Origin: Psychrobacter sp. 72-O-c
Lineage (GTDB): Bacteria; Pseudomonadota; Gammaproteobacteria; Pseudomonadales; Moraxellaceae
Direction of reading: 5' to 3'
Assembly: GCF_904846605.1 (NCBI RefSeq)
Contig: NZ_CAJHBI010000008.1
Span: forward strand, 50,856-114,855
DNA: 64,000 bases
The translations under genes were made by a program, and so were the position numbers. The notes below the pieces were generated by a model that saw only the letters and a list, made by a program, of their open reading frames with translations, had not been told where the DNA came from and made no database searches. This document shows positions 50,647 through 60,784 of the stretch, in pieces; position 1 is the first letter of the stretch, and each line of letters begins with the position of its first letter.

Positions 50647-51909
50647 ATGCAAAGCCAAATTTTTGAGCTCCAGTACGCACTCGATACGTTTTATTTTTTA
50701 ATATGTGGGGCGCTGGTCATGTGGATGGCAGCCGGCTTCACTATGCTAGAGGCCGGATTGGTTCGATCAAAAAATACGGTCGAAATCTTGACTAAAAATA
50801 TTGCACTGTTTGCAACCGCCAGTATCATGTACATGGTATGCGGCTATGCCATTATGTATGGTGGCGATCTGTTTTTGAGCGGGATTGCAGGCGGTGAGAC
50901 ACTAGTAGATGATGCCTTGGCAGCCTCGGCTGAAAATGGCTTCGGTGGCGATTCCGTCTACTCTGCAGCATCCGACTTTTTCTTCCAAGTGGTCTTTGTG
51001 GCAACCTGTATGTCAATCGTCTCAGGTGCCGTAGCTGAGCGTATGAAGCTGTGGTCTTTTTTACTATTTACAGTGGTTATGACTGGTGTCATCTATCCGC
51101 TAGAGGGCAGTTGGACTTGGGGCGGCAACGATGTTTTTGGGTTGTTTAACTTAGGTGACATGGGCTTCTCTGATTTTGCTGGCTCTGGTATCGTTCATAT
51201 GGCAGGTGCCGCTGCGGCATTAGCAGGCGTATTGCTGCTAGGAGCGCGTCAAGGTAAGTATGGTCCTAATGGTGAGATACGTGCGATTCCTGGTGCTAAT
51301 CTGCCACTGGCAGCGCTTGGTACGCTAATCTTATGGATGGGTTGGTTCGGCTTTAATGGCGGATCAGTTCTTAAACTGGGTGACATTGCCAGTGCCAACG
51401 CCGTTGCTATAGTGTTTTTGAATACCAATGCAGCAGCAGCAGGCGGTGCCGTTGGCGCCTTGTTACTCGCGCGTCTCATCTTCGGAAAAGCTGACTTAAC
51501 GATGCTCTTAAATGGTGCATTAGCAGGTCTAGTTGCGATTACCGCAGAACCCTCAACCCCCTCTGCTCTACAAGCTACTATTTTCGGTATGATAGCGGGC
51601 GTGATTGTAGTGTTATCAATCCTCGCCTTAGATAAGATAAAAATTGATGATCCAGTTGGTGCGATTTCGGTTCATGGCGTGGTTGGTCTGTTTGGTCTAC
51701 TGATTGTCCCAATTACCAACCCGGCATCTACCTTTATCGGTCAGATTGTTGGTGCTGCCACAATTTTTGCTTGGGTATTTATTGCCAGTTTAATCGTGTG
51801 GTCAATTATTAAAGTAGTTATTGGTCTGCGCATTTCTGAAGAAGATGAATACGAAGGCGGAGATATAGCAGAATGTGGTATGGAAGCTTACCCTGAGTTT
51901 ACAAGATAG
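50647..51909 (+). CDS. amtB: Ammonium transporter AmtB
   Basis: 420 residues, eleven membrane helices. Starts without a typical signal peptide (MQSQIFELQYALDTFYFLICG). Amt signatures: FTMLEAGLVRSKNTV, SGIVHMAGAAAALAG and the two channel histidines in IVHMAG and SVHGVVG; DDPVGAISVHG is canonical. Cotranscribed with glnK (96-base gap). Confidence 0.96.
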   Translation: MQSQIFELQYALDTFYFLICGALVMWMAAGFTMLEAGLVRSKNTVEILTKNIALFATASIMYMVCGYAIMYGGDLFLSGIAGGETLVDDALAASAENGFGGDSVYSAASDFFFQVVFVATCMSIVSGAVAERMKLWSFLLFTVVMTGVIYPLEGSWTWGGNDVFGLFNLGDMGFSDFAGSGIVHMAGAAAALAGVLLLGARQGKYGPNGEIRAIPGANLPLAALGTLILWMGWFGFNGGSVLKLGDIASANAVAIVFLNTNAAAAGGAVGALLLARLIFGKADLTMLLNGALAGLVAITAEPSTPSALQATIFGMIAGVIVVLSILALDKIKIDDPVGAISVHGVVGLFGLLIVPITNPASTFIGQIVGAATIFAWVFIASLIVWSIIKVVIGLRISEEDEYEGGDIAECGMEAYPEFTR

Positions 51910-51942
51910 ATTATTTGAGCCATTTAATGAATCTATAATGTA

Positions 51943-51981
51943 AAAAATCCCGCAAAACCTTTCGGTAATGCGGGATTTTTT
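51943..51981. terminator. Rho-independent terminator after amtB
   Basis: AAAAATCCCGCA and TGCGGGATTTTT enclose a 14-base loop; T-run follows. A-run on the other side lets it serve the convergent DUF2147 gene as well. Confidence 0.9.
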
Positions 51982-52042
51982 TACTATTTTCTATCTAGAA
52001 AATTTCTCGATAAAAAATGTTTGTTACAACAATAACGTTAGC

Positions 52043-52426
52043 TTATTTCTTTTTCCAGGTCTGACTGCGCGAGAATGGACCGATATAACCTTTTAGGTCT
52101 AAAGTGTTGCCGCTCAAGTTCGCAGTCATACGATAGGTTTTATCTTTTGCAGGATCAGTGATAGTACCACCACTATATTTGCCACCACCGTCAGACTTAA
52201 GATTAGCAATAATAGTTCTACCAACATGCTTCTGACCTTTCGGTGAAACAGTGCTGATAAGCTTACCAGTTAATACACCATTATATTCTGTGATTTTAAC
52301 CACACCTTTTGGCTGGCCATCATCAAAAGTCTGCCAAGTAGTATTGGCTAATGGATCAGCAGCAAACGCTAGACTTGCTAAGCTAATACCGGCAACTGCT
52401 AACGTAGTTTTTGTGAATAATTTCAT
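52043..52426 (-). CDS. DUF2147 secreted protein
   Basis: 127 residues from ATG 52426 (AAGGGAG upstream). Signal peptide KLFTKTTLAVAGISLASLAFA with cleavage after AFA. The mature part (NTTWQTFDDGQPKGVVKITE, KTYRMTANLSGNTLDLKGYI) fits DUF2147, a small lipocalin-like periplasmic family of unknown role. Convergent with amtB. Confidence 0.85.
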   Translation of the reverse strand: MKLFTKTTLAVAGISLASLAFAADPLANTTWQTFDDGQPKGVVKITEYNGVLTGKLISTVSPKGQKHVGRTIIANLKSDGGGKYSGGTITDPAKDKTYRMTANLSGNTLDLKGYIGPFSRSQTWKKK

Positions 52427-52624
52427 AAATCGACTCCCTTCGTACAATGATTATTAAAAACGTTGTGTCCCTAAACTTATCCTTTGCTATAGGTTATGCA
52501 GTACTGAATTGATAACTTAAGCAACATAAGTAATGTCTTAACCCATTATAAGCAAATTTAGGGGTTTGACTAGTAATTTTTTTATAGTTTATTATTTCTA
52601 TAAAAACAGAACTATATCAAATAG

Positions 52625-52888
52625 TTATAAGAACGGATTGTCTATATTTTTATCTGATCGGTCACTATTATCTTTTGACTCAAGCACTTTTTTACTATAT
52701 TGACCATCGCTTGCAAAAGCTTGCAAAATTTTTCCCGTAAGCTCATGCAATTGCTGCGCTTGCTTATATCCTAAAGCATCAAATTGTAGATCAATATCAC
52801 CATAGATGATGACCTTGTCTTTTTGATTTTCAACCACTAACTCACCAATTTGCATACTTTGATGGTTATTAGCAAAGGGTTCAATCAT
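52625..52888 (-). CDS. Conserved small protein, function unknown
   Basis: 87 residues from ATG 52888, preceded by AGGAGAGCTC. Acidic, soluble, no signal or membrane segment. The first half (QIGELVVENQKDKVIIYGDI) reads as beta strands, the middle (ALGYKQAQQLHELTGKILQAF) as an amphipathic helix, the end as a disordered Asp/Ser/Lys tail. Resembles short conserved proteins of Moraxellaceae; no function can be assigned. Confidence 0.7.
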   Translation of the reverse strand: MIEPFANNHQSMQIGELVVENQKDKVIIYGDIDLQFDALGYKQAQQLHELTGKILQAFASDGQYSKKVLESKDNSDRSDKNIDNPFL

Positions 52889-52997
52889 TGAGCTCTCCTG
52901 TTTATTAACAGTGTGGTGCTTTATTTTCTGATGCCCTATCAATTTTTAGTTGATAATGGATCAATATGAGGGTAGTTATGGGTTTAGTTAATAGCTA

Positions 52998-53903
52998 TTA
53001 AGCTTGTAACTGTACCCTTAACCAATCAATAATAGCCCATAAAAATAGCATCCAAGTCGGCTCTTCATTAGGCGTTGCTGGTTGTTCTATATCATCGCCG
53101 GCTTGTAACGGTAATGCCATTGCCTGCGCTTTGGTCTGACGGTCAAGTATCGGCAGCACATCAATCCCCGTCTGTTCCGCTAACTCATCCACACTGATGA
53201 CGTCTATGCGCTCCGACTCGTCGTTGGGGGCATAATACACGCCAGCTTGATTAATGGCAGGAATATAGACTGCCTTAAAAAAATGGCTAGGAACCAATAC
53301 CTGACCGGCAAGCTGTGTGGTTTTTTTATTGGTAAACGCCACCCCAGTGACGGTATAGACCTCGCCATATTGCTGGGTTAAATAGCGAGTAGCGGACTCA
53401 ATATTACGCCAAATATAACGGTTATTACGCGGTGACTGTGGCGCTATATTAGCCAGACTAAAGCTGTCGTATTGTTGGCTGCGATTGGCCATATCAGCAT
53501 TGGGTGCTAGATGCCCACGGTCATAACCAGAGCCTGAATAATCAGATAATTTAGCTCGATCTGAATCTGGCAGTCGACTTTCTTCATGAAAACTGTCTTC
53601 GCGGTCGATTTCTCTGGCCTGTTGCAAGCGCTGGCGCGTCAAATACTCTGCTGACCATAGTGGTGTACGCGAAACAGCAGAATACATGACTGCAAAGCCG
53701 TCAAAGCACAACGACTGGGTATCTTTACTAAGCTTAATATTAGTAAATTCAGGATACACGCCACCATAAAATGACTCGCTACACTGGGTCAAATCATCAG
53801 CTTGTGCGGGTACTATACCTAGCATAATCATGATAGCTATGACTAACGTTATCATACTACTTTTAAGACTATCACAACCCATCACTCTACGTTTAATCAT
53901 CAT
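52998..53903 (-). CDS. Secreted DNA/RNA non-specific endonuclease (NucA type)
   Basis: 301 residues. N-terminal signal peptide (about 15-35, ending PAQA) predicts export. Beta-beta-alpha-metal nuclease core with DRGHLAPNADM (catalytic His, about residue 126), SLANIAPQSPRNNRYIWRNIE (metal-binding Asn) and YTVTGVAF. C-terminal LFLWAIIDWLRVQLQA is amphipathic. Likely a periplasmic or secreted scavenging nuclease. Confidence 0.9.
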   Translation of the reverse strand: MMIKRRVMGCDSLKSSMITLVIAIMIMLGIVPAQADDLTQCSESFYGGVYPEFTNIKLSKDTQSLCFDGFAVMYSAVSRTPLWSAEYLTRQRLQQAREIDREDSFHEESRLPDSDRAKLSDYSGSGYDRGHLAPNADMANRSQQYDSFSLANIAPQSPRNNRYIWRNIESATRYLTQQYGEVYTVTGVAFTNKKTTQLAGQVLVPSHFFKAVYIPAINQAGVYYAPNDESERIDVISVDELAEQTGIDVLPILDRQTKAQAMALPLQAGDDIEQPATPNEEPTWMLFLWAIIDWLRVQLQA

Positions 53904-54125
53904 CTAATCATTTATGCCGGCTCATAACAATACGCTATCCTAGCAGGCGTCCGCAAATAAAGGAAGATAAGCCATCACGCTACTGAAAATTTTGAGCAAG
54001 ACAAAGGGTTTTTACCAGTGACATTTTAAATCTTATCCGCTATACTAGGCCGTCTAAAATAATCAGGCAGCCGATTAGCATCTTCTGATGATATCGTATA
54101 TAACTGTCTGCTGAACGTCAAAAAC

Positions 54126-54216
54126 GGTGAAGTGGGTGAGTGGCTGAAACCGCACGCCTGGAAAGTGTGTATACGTTCATAGCGTATCGAGGGTTCGAAT
54201 CCCTCCTTCATCGCCA
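54126..54216 (+). tRNA. tRNA-Ser (GGA)
   Basis: 91 bases. Acceptor GGTGAAG/CTTCATC (one G-U pair), anticodon GGA at 54160-54162, long variable arm GTATACGTTCATAGCGTATC, T-loop GGTTCGAATCC, encoded CCA end at 54214-54216. The accessory block of the window begins just after it. Confidence 0.95.
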
Positions 54217-54541
54217 ATTTTGTCGGTTCTAGTTGAACTCTTGTTTTTCTATTCTGTTTTACCTTTGCCCCGAAACCCCTTATACACAACGCTTACCGCT
54301 TATTTGATTTGTCCTGAATTATCCTATCTAAACCAAACAGCTCTTTTCCTATTATAATTAATGCCGCTTTACTCCATTAAAATAGAGACTCTTATAGTTT
54401 TTATCTTTTTGACCTTTATTTTTGGTAGTTAATAAATATTCTTAAAAAACCTATCTATGCGATCCTACCTTCCATTGAGAACCTAAGAAAAAATAAAGAG
54501 TATGCTTCTCAATGGAACAACAGAGCTTTTCATCAAGTCGC
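54217..54541. other. Gap after tRNA-Ser
   Basis: 325 AT-rich bases between the tRNA and the thioesterase. No repeat of the tRNA 3' end, integrase remnant or terminator of note was seen. Confidence 0.4.
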
Positions 54542-54955
54542 TTAGTCACGCTTGGGCGGTACGGAATACGTGCCAACAACATGTGCGACCAAGTCGCTAG
54601 AGCCTTCTGAGTACAACGAAACCTCGCCTACGATTAGCGTGCGCCCTACTTTCATCAAGGTGCAGTCAGCAATAATACGTGCTTCTGCTGATGGTTTACG
54701 CAAAAAATTGATGGTAAGGCTCGTCGTCACTGTCAACGGTACAATGCCAATCTTACCGAGTATCGCTATATAGATTGCTACATCAGCAATGCTCATCAAC
54801 ACAGGGCCGGAAACCGTTCCACCAGGACGCAGCTCGTCTATACCTATATCATGCGATAAGGTCGACCCCTTATCACTTACTGCCTCAACCCTACATTTGG
54901 TTTGTGGAAACTCTAATGCCATAAAGGCAACTATCTCTTCTTTACTTGCAGACAT
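54542..54955 (-). CDS. PaaI-family thioesterase (hotdog fold)
   Basis: 137 residues. Acyl-CoA thioesterase-like; RPGGTVSGPVLMSIADVAIYIAI (about 42-64) is the hotdog helix with the acidic residue Asp in IADVAIY in the catalytic position, followed by TTSLTINFLRKPSAEARIIADC. Downstream of the MFS gene on the same strand with a 36-base gap, so probably cotranscribed. AGGAGTATAT precedes the ATG. Confidence 0.85.
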   Translation of the reverse strand: MSASKEEIVAFMALEFPQTKCRVEAVSDKGSTLSHDIGIDELRPGGTVSGPVLMSIADVAIYIAILGKIGIVPLTVTTSLTINFLRKPSAEARIIADCTLMKVGRTLIVGEVSLYSEGSSDLVAHVVGTYSVPPKRD

Positions 54956-54991
54956 ATATACTCCTGGGGTCTAATTATACTTAATTGTTGA

Positions 54992-56257
54992 CTACTTACT
55001 ATTCTCATTGAGGCACATTGGGTTGTTTGAGCGTTGCGGACGCAGTAACAGAGCGAGCCCTATCGCTATTATGGCTCCAATGCCAGAAGCCATATAACTG
55101 ATACTAAAATCTCCAGTAATCTCTGCAATATAACCTGCGGCGATTGGTCCTAAAGCCTGTCCACTTGAAAACGCGAAAGTCAACGCGGCAAGAGCACTCG
55201 CTGCAGCAGCTGGCCCAAAATAATCGCCTGCAGCAGCAGACATGATGACTGGAACACTCCAAACAACGGCACCAAATAAAGCGATTGAAAGATAAAGCCC
55301 TAACACCCAATCGCTTAGACTAACCAAAAAATAAGCAATGGCAAGAACAAAAAAGGCCAGTGCTAATCCAAGACGCCTGCCAATTCGATCTGAAATCCAT
55401 CCAAATAGCATACCCGAAAAAGCACTAAGTAGCCCTATCCATGCCCAAAGTCTGCCCGCAGTAGTCTCGCTTAATTGATATGGCCCTACCATGCTAGTCA
55501 CAATAAAAGTGACATACGTCATGTACGTTGCACCATAGATTGCAAAAATGACACCCAAATGTACCAGCAACTTGACATTGTCACGTTCTAGCTTTGTCTT
55601 GCGCTTTACAGGTGAATTTGGTGCATATCCAAAGGGTGTTGAGCTAATATCGTCTGGATGATTACGAATCAACGCAAAGCTTATGCCCGCAATAATAAAA
55701 CTCAAAAATGCAAAAATCAGCCAGCCTGTTTGCCAAGATAGTAAATCAAAAACCGGCAATAGCTTAGGTACAATGAAGCCTGAGAAAATAATGCCAATAC
55801 CAGGACCGGCCATCACTAAACCTAGCGCTAAACCGCGATGAGAGGGAAAAAACCAATGCGACATAACGCTCATCATAGGCAATACCACACCACCACTACC
55901 GATACCCGTCAATGTATAGAACAAACATAGTAATGGAAAGCTTGTGGTAAACGCCATACCAAGCATTGAGGTCGTAATAAGAAGCAGACTTACCGTTGTG
56001 GTAACCCGTGTACCAAGCCTAGGCAAGATGATAGGGCTCAAAACCACAGCGATTAAATAGCCTATCAAATTAGCAAACCCTAATAAACCACTTTGGCTGT
56101 AACTTAGCTCAAGAGATGCTGATATTGACGGTAATAACATGCCAAAAGCAAAACGTCCCAAACCCAGTCCACAGAACATGGCAGCCGCACCAGTGATTGC
56201 GACAATCCAAGCATAGTGTATCTTGCTAGCCTTTTGGACGCGCCGATTAGGCATCAT
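54992..56257 (-). CDS. MFS transporter, YbfB/YjiJ type
   Basis: 421 residues, twelve membrane helices. N-terminal helix with MFCGLGLGRFAFGMLLPSI fits the YbfB/YjiJ group; MFS loop motif GWISDRIGRRLGLAL between TM8 and TM9. Exporter of an unknown small molecule. Forms a likely pair with the thioesterase downstream. No good ribosome binding site at the double ATG. Confidence 0.85.
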   Translation of the reverse strand: MMPNRRVQKASKIHYAWIVAITGAAAMFCGLGLGRFAFGMLLPSISASLELSYSQSGLLGFANLIGYLIAVVLSPIILPRLGTRVTTTVSLLLITTSMLGMAFTTSFPLLCLFYTLTGIGSGGVVLPMMSVMSHWFFPSHRGLALGLVMAGPGIGIIFSGFIVPKLLPVFDLLSWQTGWLIFAFLSFIIAGISFALIRNHPDDISSTPFGYAPNSPVKRKTKLERDNVKLLVHLGVIFAIYGATYMTYVTFIVTSMVGPYQLSETTAGRLWAWIGLLSAFSGMLFGWISDRIGRRLGLALAFFVLAIAYFLVSLSDWVLGLYLSIALFGAVVWSVPVIMSAAAGDYFGPAAAASALAALTFAFSSGQALGPIAAGYIAEITGDFSISYMASGIGAIIAIGLALLLRPQRSNNPMCLNENSK

Positions 56258-56512
56258 AAGTCACTGTTAATTTGGTTGTCAGAGGGTTCAATAAGATTAA
56301 CAAAGGCCGGCACGCTAAGTTTCGATAGAAATGTATGATAAAAAGCAGCTTCCATGTGCTTATTCCTTCTTATGCTAATCTTTTTAGCATTCCTTTAACT
56401 GTTATGGCAATAGCCTTACAATAGCTTCTACTCTCGATTGAGTCAATTTATATGTGCTGCCACTTCTTAATAGAGGCTTGCATACTGCTGATCATAACCT
56501 GTCTCCTTAGTC

Positions 56513-57379
56513 TCACTCATTCAAATAAAACTCTGCCATACCATCCAGCTTGGCTTTTACTGCTTTCCAATTCGGCATGACTTGAGTTAATAAACGCCAA
56601 AAGCGCTCGCTGTGATTGTGTTCCACAATATGACATAGCTCGTGCAATATAACGTAATCGATGCATTCTTTGGGTGCTTTGACCAAATGCGGGTTGAGTA
56701 TTAGGTTGCCTTTAGTTGAGCAACTGCCCCACTGCTTTTTCATGGCCCTGATTCTAAATGATGGAACTCCTGTTACCCACGTCGCTTTGGGTAGCACAGC
56801 ATTAAGCCGCTCGTTAAAGGTAGCTTTAGCCTTACCTTGATACCATTTATCAATAAGTGCTTTGACGTTAACGGCTCGTACGTCAGATGCTTGATCATTC
56901 AAAGCCTGCTGATCACTGACCTGCCCTAAAGTCACATTGAGCTTACCGCGACTCAGTTTTACACTGTTAGCTTTCACAGAATTAGCCTTGGTATCAGCCG
57001 CAATCTCAGAATTAGTAAGCACCTTTAAAACATAGCGGCGTCCCAAGTAAAACTGGGTTTCACCACTGATGTAACGCTTAGGTAAAACGTGGTCTTTTTG
57101 TTTGGCGAATGCTTGCAAGCTTTGCCAAATCCATCGAGCCCGTTTAAGCATAGCTTTATGGATCAGCTCATCTGTTGCATCATCAGGTGCGGTTGCTACC
57201 ACACGTTGATCAGGATGAACTTTTATGAGTACTTTACGAGGCTGTGTCTTATTCACTTGGGCTTTGCTGCTTACTGGTTTGCGGATTATTTCGTAGTGAA
57301 TCACCTCCGTACCGTAAGAAAACATTCCGCGCTCAGCTATTGAGGTGCAAGGCTTATTGTTCACAGATAGATTGCTCAT
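56513..57379 (-). CDS. YgjP-like zinc metallopeptidase (M48-related)
   Basis: 288 residues. Zinc site HELCHIVEHNHSERFWRLL (about residues 245-263; HExxH plus the downstream His-Asn-His-Ser) and upstream MKKQWGSCSTKGNLILNPHLV are diagnostic of the YgjP/DUF45 family. A duplicated KANSV-KANSV and a further Asp/Val/Ala-rich stretch (about 150-180) are insertions. It starts six bases after the hsdR stop, with AGAGGG upstream. This family often ends type I restriction operons; its role there is not established. Confidence 0.88.
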   Translation of the reverse strand: MSNLSVNNKPCTSIAERGMFSYGTEVIHYEIIRKPVSSKAQVNKTQPRKVLIKVHPDQRVVATAPDDATDELIHKAMLKRARWIWQSLQAFAKQKDHVLPKRYISGETQFYLGRRYVLKVLTNSEIAADTKANSVKANSVKLSRGKLNVTLGQVSDQQALNDQASDVRAVNVKALIDKWYQGKAKATFNERLNAVLPKATWVTGVPSFRIRAMKKQWGSCSTKGNLILNPHLVKAPKECIDYVILHELCHIVEHNHSERFWRLLTQVMPNWKAVKAKLDGMAEFYLNE

Positions 57380-57385
57380 TACTGA

Positions 57386-60300
57386 TTACCCTCTTGTGCT
57401 TCTGGTCTCTCTTGAAAGACCAAGACGGGTGATCTTCAGCACTTCTTCTATGAGCTTTTGCGCATTATCGAGACCCAAATCAGTAAACAGCATCGGCAAT
57501 AATTGCACACTGATGTCGTTTTCTATTTCTGCTGGGTTGATTGAGTACTCAGCTACCGCATTGTTCACTGCCTTATCAATAGCAAAGGCGTACTGCACCA
57601 GCTGCTCATCATCTAACGAGTTATCTAATGACTTATCCGCTAAGAAGTCCTGACCGAATAAGTGCTCAAACAAACCAAAATAAGCTTGAGCATGTTTATT
57701 TAGCTTGCCAGCAGCATCGATAAACTCGTTCGGTACGCCAGCAACCTTACGATCTTTTACTGCTTGCTCGAAATCAGCAAACATAATGTATTGCTTTACA
57801 GGGGCATCAAACATCGCTTTGGCATCCTCAATCGCTTGTTTCAGCAGCTTGGAGAAATACTCTTGCGCATAGGGGTCATCCGCCAAATCTTGCTCAATCA
57901 TTTTGGTCACACGACCTGTAATCTTATCGGTTTGGTTACGCGCCTCATCATCGCTTATGTCTTGCGATTGGGCATTCTTGCCCTCTTTACCTAAGTTACC
58001 GACTAGGTAGACGCCTTTCGGCTCTCTAACCTCAATACCTGCAATATGCTTATCCAGTAAGCTGCGGATATCTTCTTCATACTCACCGTAATCAATAGTC
58101 TCATTGGCATCTTCACGTACCAGCTTGCGTAAGTTAACGAAGGCCTTTAGGTCACGCTTATACAGCTCGCGTTTGTTATCAAAGAATTTATCTTCAAAGA
58201 ATGAAGCAGATTGTAAAGCGACCTTCATGGTATTAACAAACGTCGTCAGCGCTTCGTAAAAGTCGTCTCGGTCTTTGAGTTTGGTATCCACTAATTTGCC
58301 ATCGACTTCCTGTACTTTAGGCGCAAGCGTTTGTCTTAGTGCCGCGACATCTTGTTTGTTGTTGACCCCTTTGAAGATTGCCCACAGCCCACTATGTAGC
58401 ATCGGTAGCTTTTTATACTCGGTGTCCATACGGTTATATAAGCCTTTGAGATCGTCAACATCAAAGCCACCTTGCGTACGTTCAGCCAAGTCTTGGTATT
58501 TCTCAATAGTGATATCCAGCTCTTTTAAAATACCGCGATAATCAATCAGGTAACCAAATTGCTTGTTTTTATGCAAGCGGTTAACCCGAGCAATAGCTTG
58601 GATAAGGCTATGCTCTTTTAAAGGCTTGTCGATATACAGGACGGTATTTTTCGGCTCATCAAAACCGGTTAATAGTTTATCGACCACGATCATAATGTCA
58701 GGGGCATTGCCATTAACATTGTCATTAACATCGTCATTAATATTGTCCTGACTAAAGGCTTCTATAATGGCTTTGGTATAGGCTTTTTCATCGCCACCGT
58801 AGGTTGGTGCTACATTGGCTTGCCACCAGTTCTGCACGATGTCTTTGCTGTCTTGATCAACGGTATCATGGCCCTCACGAGTGTCTGGCGGTGACATGGC
58901 TACCACGGACGATACTTTACCTATCTTATCTAAAGCGATTTTATATCGGATGGCAGAAGCCTTAGAATCACAAGCCAATTGACCTTTTAGATGTTGCTGT
59001 TTGAAGTTTTGGAAGTGATCCGAGATATCATGAGCGATCAGCTCAATACGGCCTTCAGTCTGATATATCTGACCTTTTTGCGAGAACTTACGCTTTAAGT
59101 CGTTCTTTTGCTCGTCCGTTAACTTTTGGGTGATACGGTCAAACCAGCTATCAATCGCGGCATCATTGGTATTTAGCTCAGGCACACGCTCTTCGTATAG
59201 CAATGGGGTGACAGTTTTATCTTCAACCGCTTGCTGCATGGTATAAGAGTGAATAATACTACCAAATTTACCTTCGGTCTTATCATCTTTGAGCAAAGGC
59301 GTTCCGGTAAAGGCAATGAAGGCCGCTTTTGGCAATGCTTGTGCCATTCTAATATTGTTCTCACCGTTTTGACTGCGGTGACCTTCATCGACCATGACAA
59401 TGATGTTTGGGCTGTCGTTATAACATTCATCGTACTTCACTGCTGAGCCAAATTTATTAATGATGGAGAAGACAACGCGCTCATTGCCATGACCGATTTG
59501 TTCCGCTAAGCGTCTGCCTGAAGTTGCCATCGCGTCTGACTTGTCTCTATCGCTGAGTACGCCACCAGAAGCAAAGGTTTGACTGAGCTGGGTTTCTAAG
59601 TCAACTCGATCCGTGACGATAATGACACGGCATTGCGCCAGCTCTTCTAACCAAATAAGGGCCTTGGATAAAAATACCATAGTGAATGATTTACCACTAC
59701 CTGTGGTATGCCAGATCACGCCGCCTTCGCGAGCGCCTTTCTCGTCAAAGCTACTGATACGTTCAACCAGTGCTTTGATACCAAAGACTTGCTGATAACG
59801 GGCAACAATTTTGCCAGCCTTTTTATCAAACAAGGTAAACATGCGGGTCATTTCAAGCAGACGCTCAGGCTGCAATAAACTGACAATCAATCTATCTTGA
59901 TCCGTGACCATCAAATCACCAGCATTAATCAGCGACAGGTATTCATTCTTAGCGGATACAGGACGATGATTAAATAAACGATCAAGTTGATTCTCACTAA
60001 GCTTCTGATTCTTTAGACGGACAAACTCAGCTTCAGGAATAATTTCTTCCGTCCATTTTGCCCAGAACTTCTCGGGCGTACCACAAGTACCGTATAAGCC
60101 ATCATGACCGTTGACCGCTAGCAACAACTGGCTATAGGCGAATAGATGCGGAATTTGTTTTTGACCTTGGTTACGGATGTGCTGAGAGACGGCTTGGGTA
60201 TTGGTCGATTGCCACTCTCTACTAGAGTCAGGGCGTTTGGCTTCGATGACGACTAACGGCAGACCATTCACAAAGCAGACGATATCAGGAATGACGTTGC

Positions 60301-60784
60301 CTGTACCTTCCGCATTCTGTACCACCAGCTCTTCAGTACAGTGAAAGGCGTTGTTCTCAATATACTCCCAGTCTATCAAATGGATAGTCGGTGAGGCTTT
60401 CTTGCCGTCGATAAACTCGGTGACACTCACACCATAGAGCATAGCGTCATAGAGCTTTTCATTGGCAATCTTTAACCCTAGGTTCATCGCTGGGTTTAGC
60501 TCTTGCATGACATTATCAATGGCAGAATTGGATAAATAATGCTCTTTGCCTGCAAACGGAAAAGTTTGCTTGGCTAAGAACTCACGCATGATCGGCAATA
60601 AAACGACTTGAGCAGTGGCTTTTTTATCAGTACTATTTTTATCGCCTATCAATTGATTGCTACGCATAGCGTTGCATTGGCTTGGCGGAATAAACTGATA
60701 GCCCAGTGTAGTAAGTAAGGTTAAGGCTGGAATTTTTGAGGCGAATTCTTCTTGGAAGTTTGGTGTTTTTATTATTTCAGACAT
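57386..60784 (-). CDS. hsdR: Type I restriction enzyme subunit R (HsdR)
   Basis: Motor and nuclease subunit of a type I restriction enzyme. The start at 60784 (MSEIIKTPNFQEEF) overlaps the ptuB stop as TAATG; the ATG at 60796 lies inside ptuB. 1132 residues. Nuclease: PDIVCFVNGLPLVVIEAKRP with PD...ExK (about 167-190). Helicase: TGSGKSFTMVF, VIIVTDRVDLETQLSQTF, VDEGHRS, FTGTPLL, LTGFDEP, AIARVNRLHKNK. A 12-bp tandem repeat (58709-58744) codes for an Asn/Asp/Val linker. The partners hsdM and hsdS, which give methylation and specificity, are not in the window, so on what is visible it cannot form a complete enzyme. Confidence 0.95.
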   Translation of the reverse strand: MSEIIKTPNFQEEFASKIPALTLLTTLGYQFIPPSQCNAMRSNQLIGDKNSTDKKATAQVVLLPIMREFLAKQTFPFAGKEHYLSNSAIDNVMQELNPAMNLGLKIANEKLYDAMLYGVSVTEFIDGKKASPTIHLIDWEYIENNAFHCTEELVVQNAEGTGNVIPDIVCFVNGLPLVVIEAKRPDSSREWQSTNTQAVSQHIRNQGQKQIPHLFAYSQLLLAVNGHDGLYGTCGTPEKFWAKWTEEIIPEAEFVRLKNQKLSENQLDRLFNHRPVSAKNEYLSLINAGDLMVTDQDRLIVSLLQPERLLEMTRMFTLFDKKAGKIVARYQQVFGIKALVERISSFDEKGAREGGVIWHTTGSGKSFTMVFLSKALIWLEELAQCRVIIVTDRVDLETQLSQTFASGGVLSDRDKSDAMATSGRRLAEQIGHGNERVVFSIINKFGSAVKYDECYNDSPNIIVMVDEGHRSQNGENNIRMAQALPKAAFIAFTGTPLLKDDKTEGKFGSIIHSYTMQQAVEDKTVTPLLYEERVPELNTNDAAIDSWFDRITQKLTDEQKNDLKRKFSQKGQIYQTEGRIELIAHDISDHFQNFKQQHLKGQLACDSKASAIRYKIALDKIGKVSSVVAMSPPDTREGHDTVDQDSKDIVQNWWQANVAPTYGGDEKAYTKAIIEAFSQDNINDDVNDNVNGNAPDIMIVVDKLLTGFDEPKNTVLYIDKPLKEHSLIQAIARVNRLHKNKQFGYLIDYRGILKELDITIEKYQDLAERTQGGFDVDDLKGLYNRMDTEYKKLPMLHSGLWAIFKGVNNKQDVAALRQTLAPKVQEVDGKLVDTKLKDRDDFYEALTTFVNTMKVALQSASFFEDKFFDNKRELYKRDLKAFVNLRKLVREDANETIDYGEYEEDIRSLLDKHIAGIEVREPKGVYLVGNLGKEGKNAQSQDISDDEARNQTDKITGRVTKMIEQDLADDPYAQEYFSKLLKQAIEDAKAMFDAPVKQYIMFADFEQAVKDRKVAGVPNEFIDAAGKLNKHAQAYFGLFEHLFGQDFLADKSLDNSLDDEQLVQYAFAIDKAVNNAVAEYSINPAEIENDISVQLLPMLFTDLGLDNAQKLIEEVLKITRLGLSRETRSTRG
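58709..58744. repeat. 12-bp tandem repeat inside hsdR
   Basis: Three units with the pattern G(C/T)CATTAA(C/T)AT(T/C) on the plus strand, in frame with hsdR, coding for Asn-Asp-rich residues just before DIMIVVDKLL. Unit gain or loss would keep the frame. Confidence 0.75.

Noticed and set aside
54026..54289. 87-codon minus-strand frame over tRNA-Ser
   Set aside because: It overlaps a well-formed tRNA on the other strand and has no protein-like features.
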